Assembly: GCA_009699665.1 (NCBI GenBank)
Contig: WLNS01000030.1
Span: forward strand, 1-12,939
DNA from: Actinomycetota bacterium
GTDB taxonomy: Bacteria; Actinomycetota; Actinomycetes; Actinomycetales; Microbacteriaceae
Reading direction: 5' to 3'
DNA: 12,939 nt
Position numbers and translations under genes: made by a program. Positions within the stretch are counted from its first letter, which is position 1. The number at the start of each line of letters is the position of its first letter. A model generated the notes under the pieces. That model made no database searches. It was not told the origin of the DNA and saw only the letters and a program-made list of their open reading frames with translations. Positions 12,907 through 12,939 of the stretch are shown in pieces.

Positions 12907-12939
12907 ATGAGCGTTCCACTGAAACTATTGGAGGTGGCC
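12907..12939 (+). CDS. Possible start of a CDS cut by the window edge
   Basis: ATG 12907 opens a frame of 11 codons (MSVPLKLLEVA) to the window end. No good ribosome binding site is visible (only GAAG at 12895-12898). It lies about 50 bp after the tRNA 3'-end copies. Nothing can be said about its product. It may not be a gene. Confidence 0.3.
   Translation, partial: MSVPLKLLEVA

Noticed and set aside
12556..12910. Open frames on both strands across the tRNA and downstream region
   Set aside because: They run through an intact tRNA and its terminator, show no protein family motif, and the forward and reverse frames mirror each other.

Overview
This window looks like a core-genome segment of a high-GC Actinobacterium. 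The Microbacteriaceae are the best guess. The evidence is the folB-folK-DUF3180-DUF2520-panC-lysS gene order, the clpC-argA pair, a phospholipase-D-type cardiolipin synthase, frequent GTG starts, several leaderless-type promoters, and an intergenic repeat of the GTTGAGTAGC...GTATCGAAAC type that I associate with that family. The family assignment is inference.

Bases 1-4682 are one compact forward gene block. It holds the tail of an unidentified gene, folB and folK (folate), a DUF3180 membrane protein, a Rossmann/DUF2520 protein (possible ketopantoate reductase), panC (pantothenate) and lysS (lysyl-tRNA synthetase). The first junctions overlap by 8, 8, 4 and 8 bp and the gap before panC is only 2 bp, so translation is probably coupled. 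A small single-span membrane protein (4709) and cardiolipin synthase (4897) follow, apparently from a leaderless promoter. A reverse-strand metallo-beta-lactamase-fold hydrolase (6392-7210) converges on cls.

Bases 7211-7392 form a divergent regulatory region between that hydrolase and clpC. It carries two exact matches to the recalled ClgR operator GTTCGC-N5-GCG, 32 bp apart, plus a perfect 12-bp palindrome near the likely clpC transcription start. clpC (Clp protease unfoldase) is followed by an ArgA-type N-acetyltransferase and a membrane-anchored extracytoplasmic protein of unknown function.

Between that protein and the convergent radA gene sit two 33-bp direct repeats and a partial third copy. 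Upstream of radA, in divergent orientation, is tRNA-Ser(CGA) with a strong intrinsic terminator. About 120 bp after the terminator lie two degenerate copies of the tRNA's own 3' end, which look like an old integration or duplication scar. A possible CDS begins at the right edge.

Most of the window is housekeeping. No new multi-gene system is evident. The points worth checking are the paired ClgR boxes, the intergenic repeats, the tRNA 3'-end copies, the leaderless promoters, and the DUF2520 gene next to panC. All identifications were made by reading the sequence; no database search was run.
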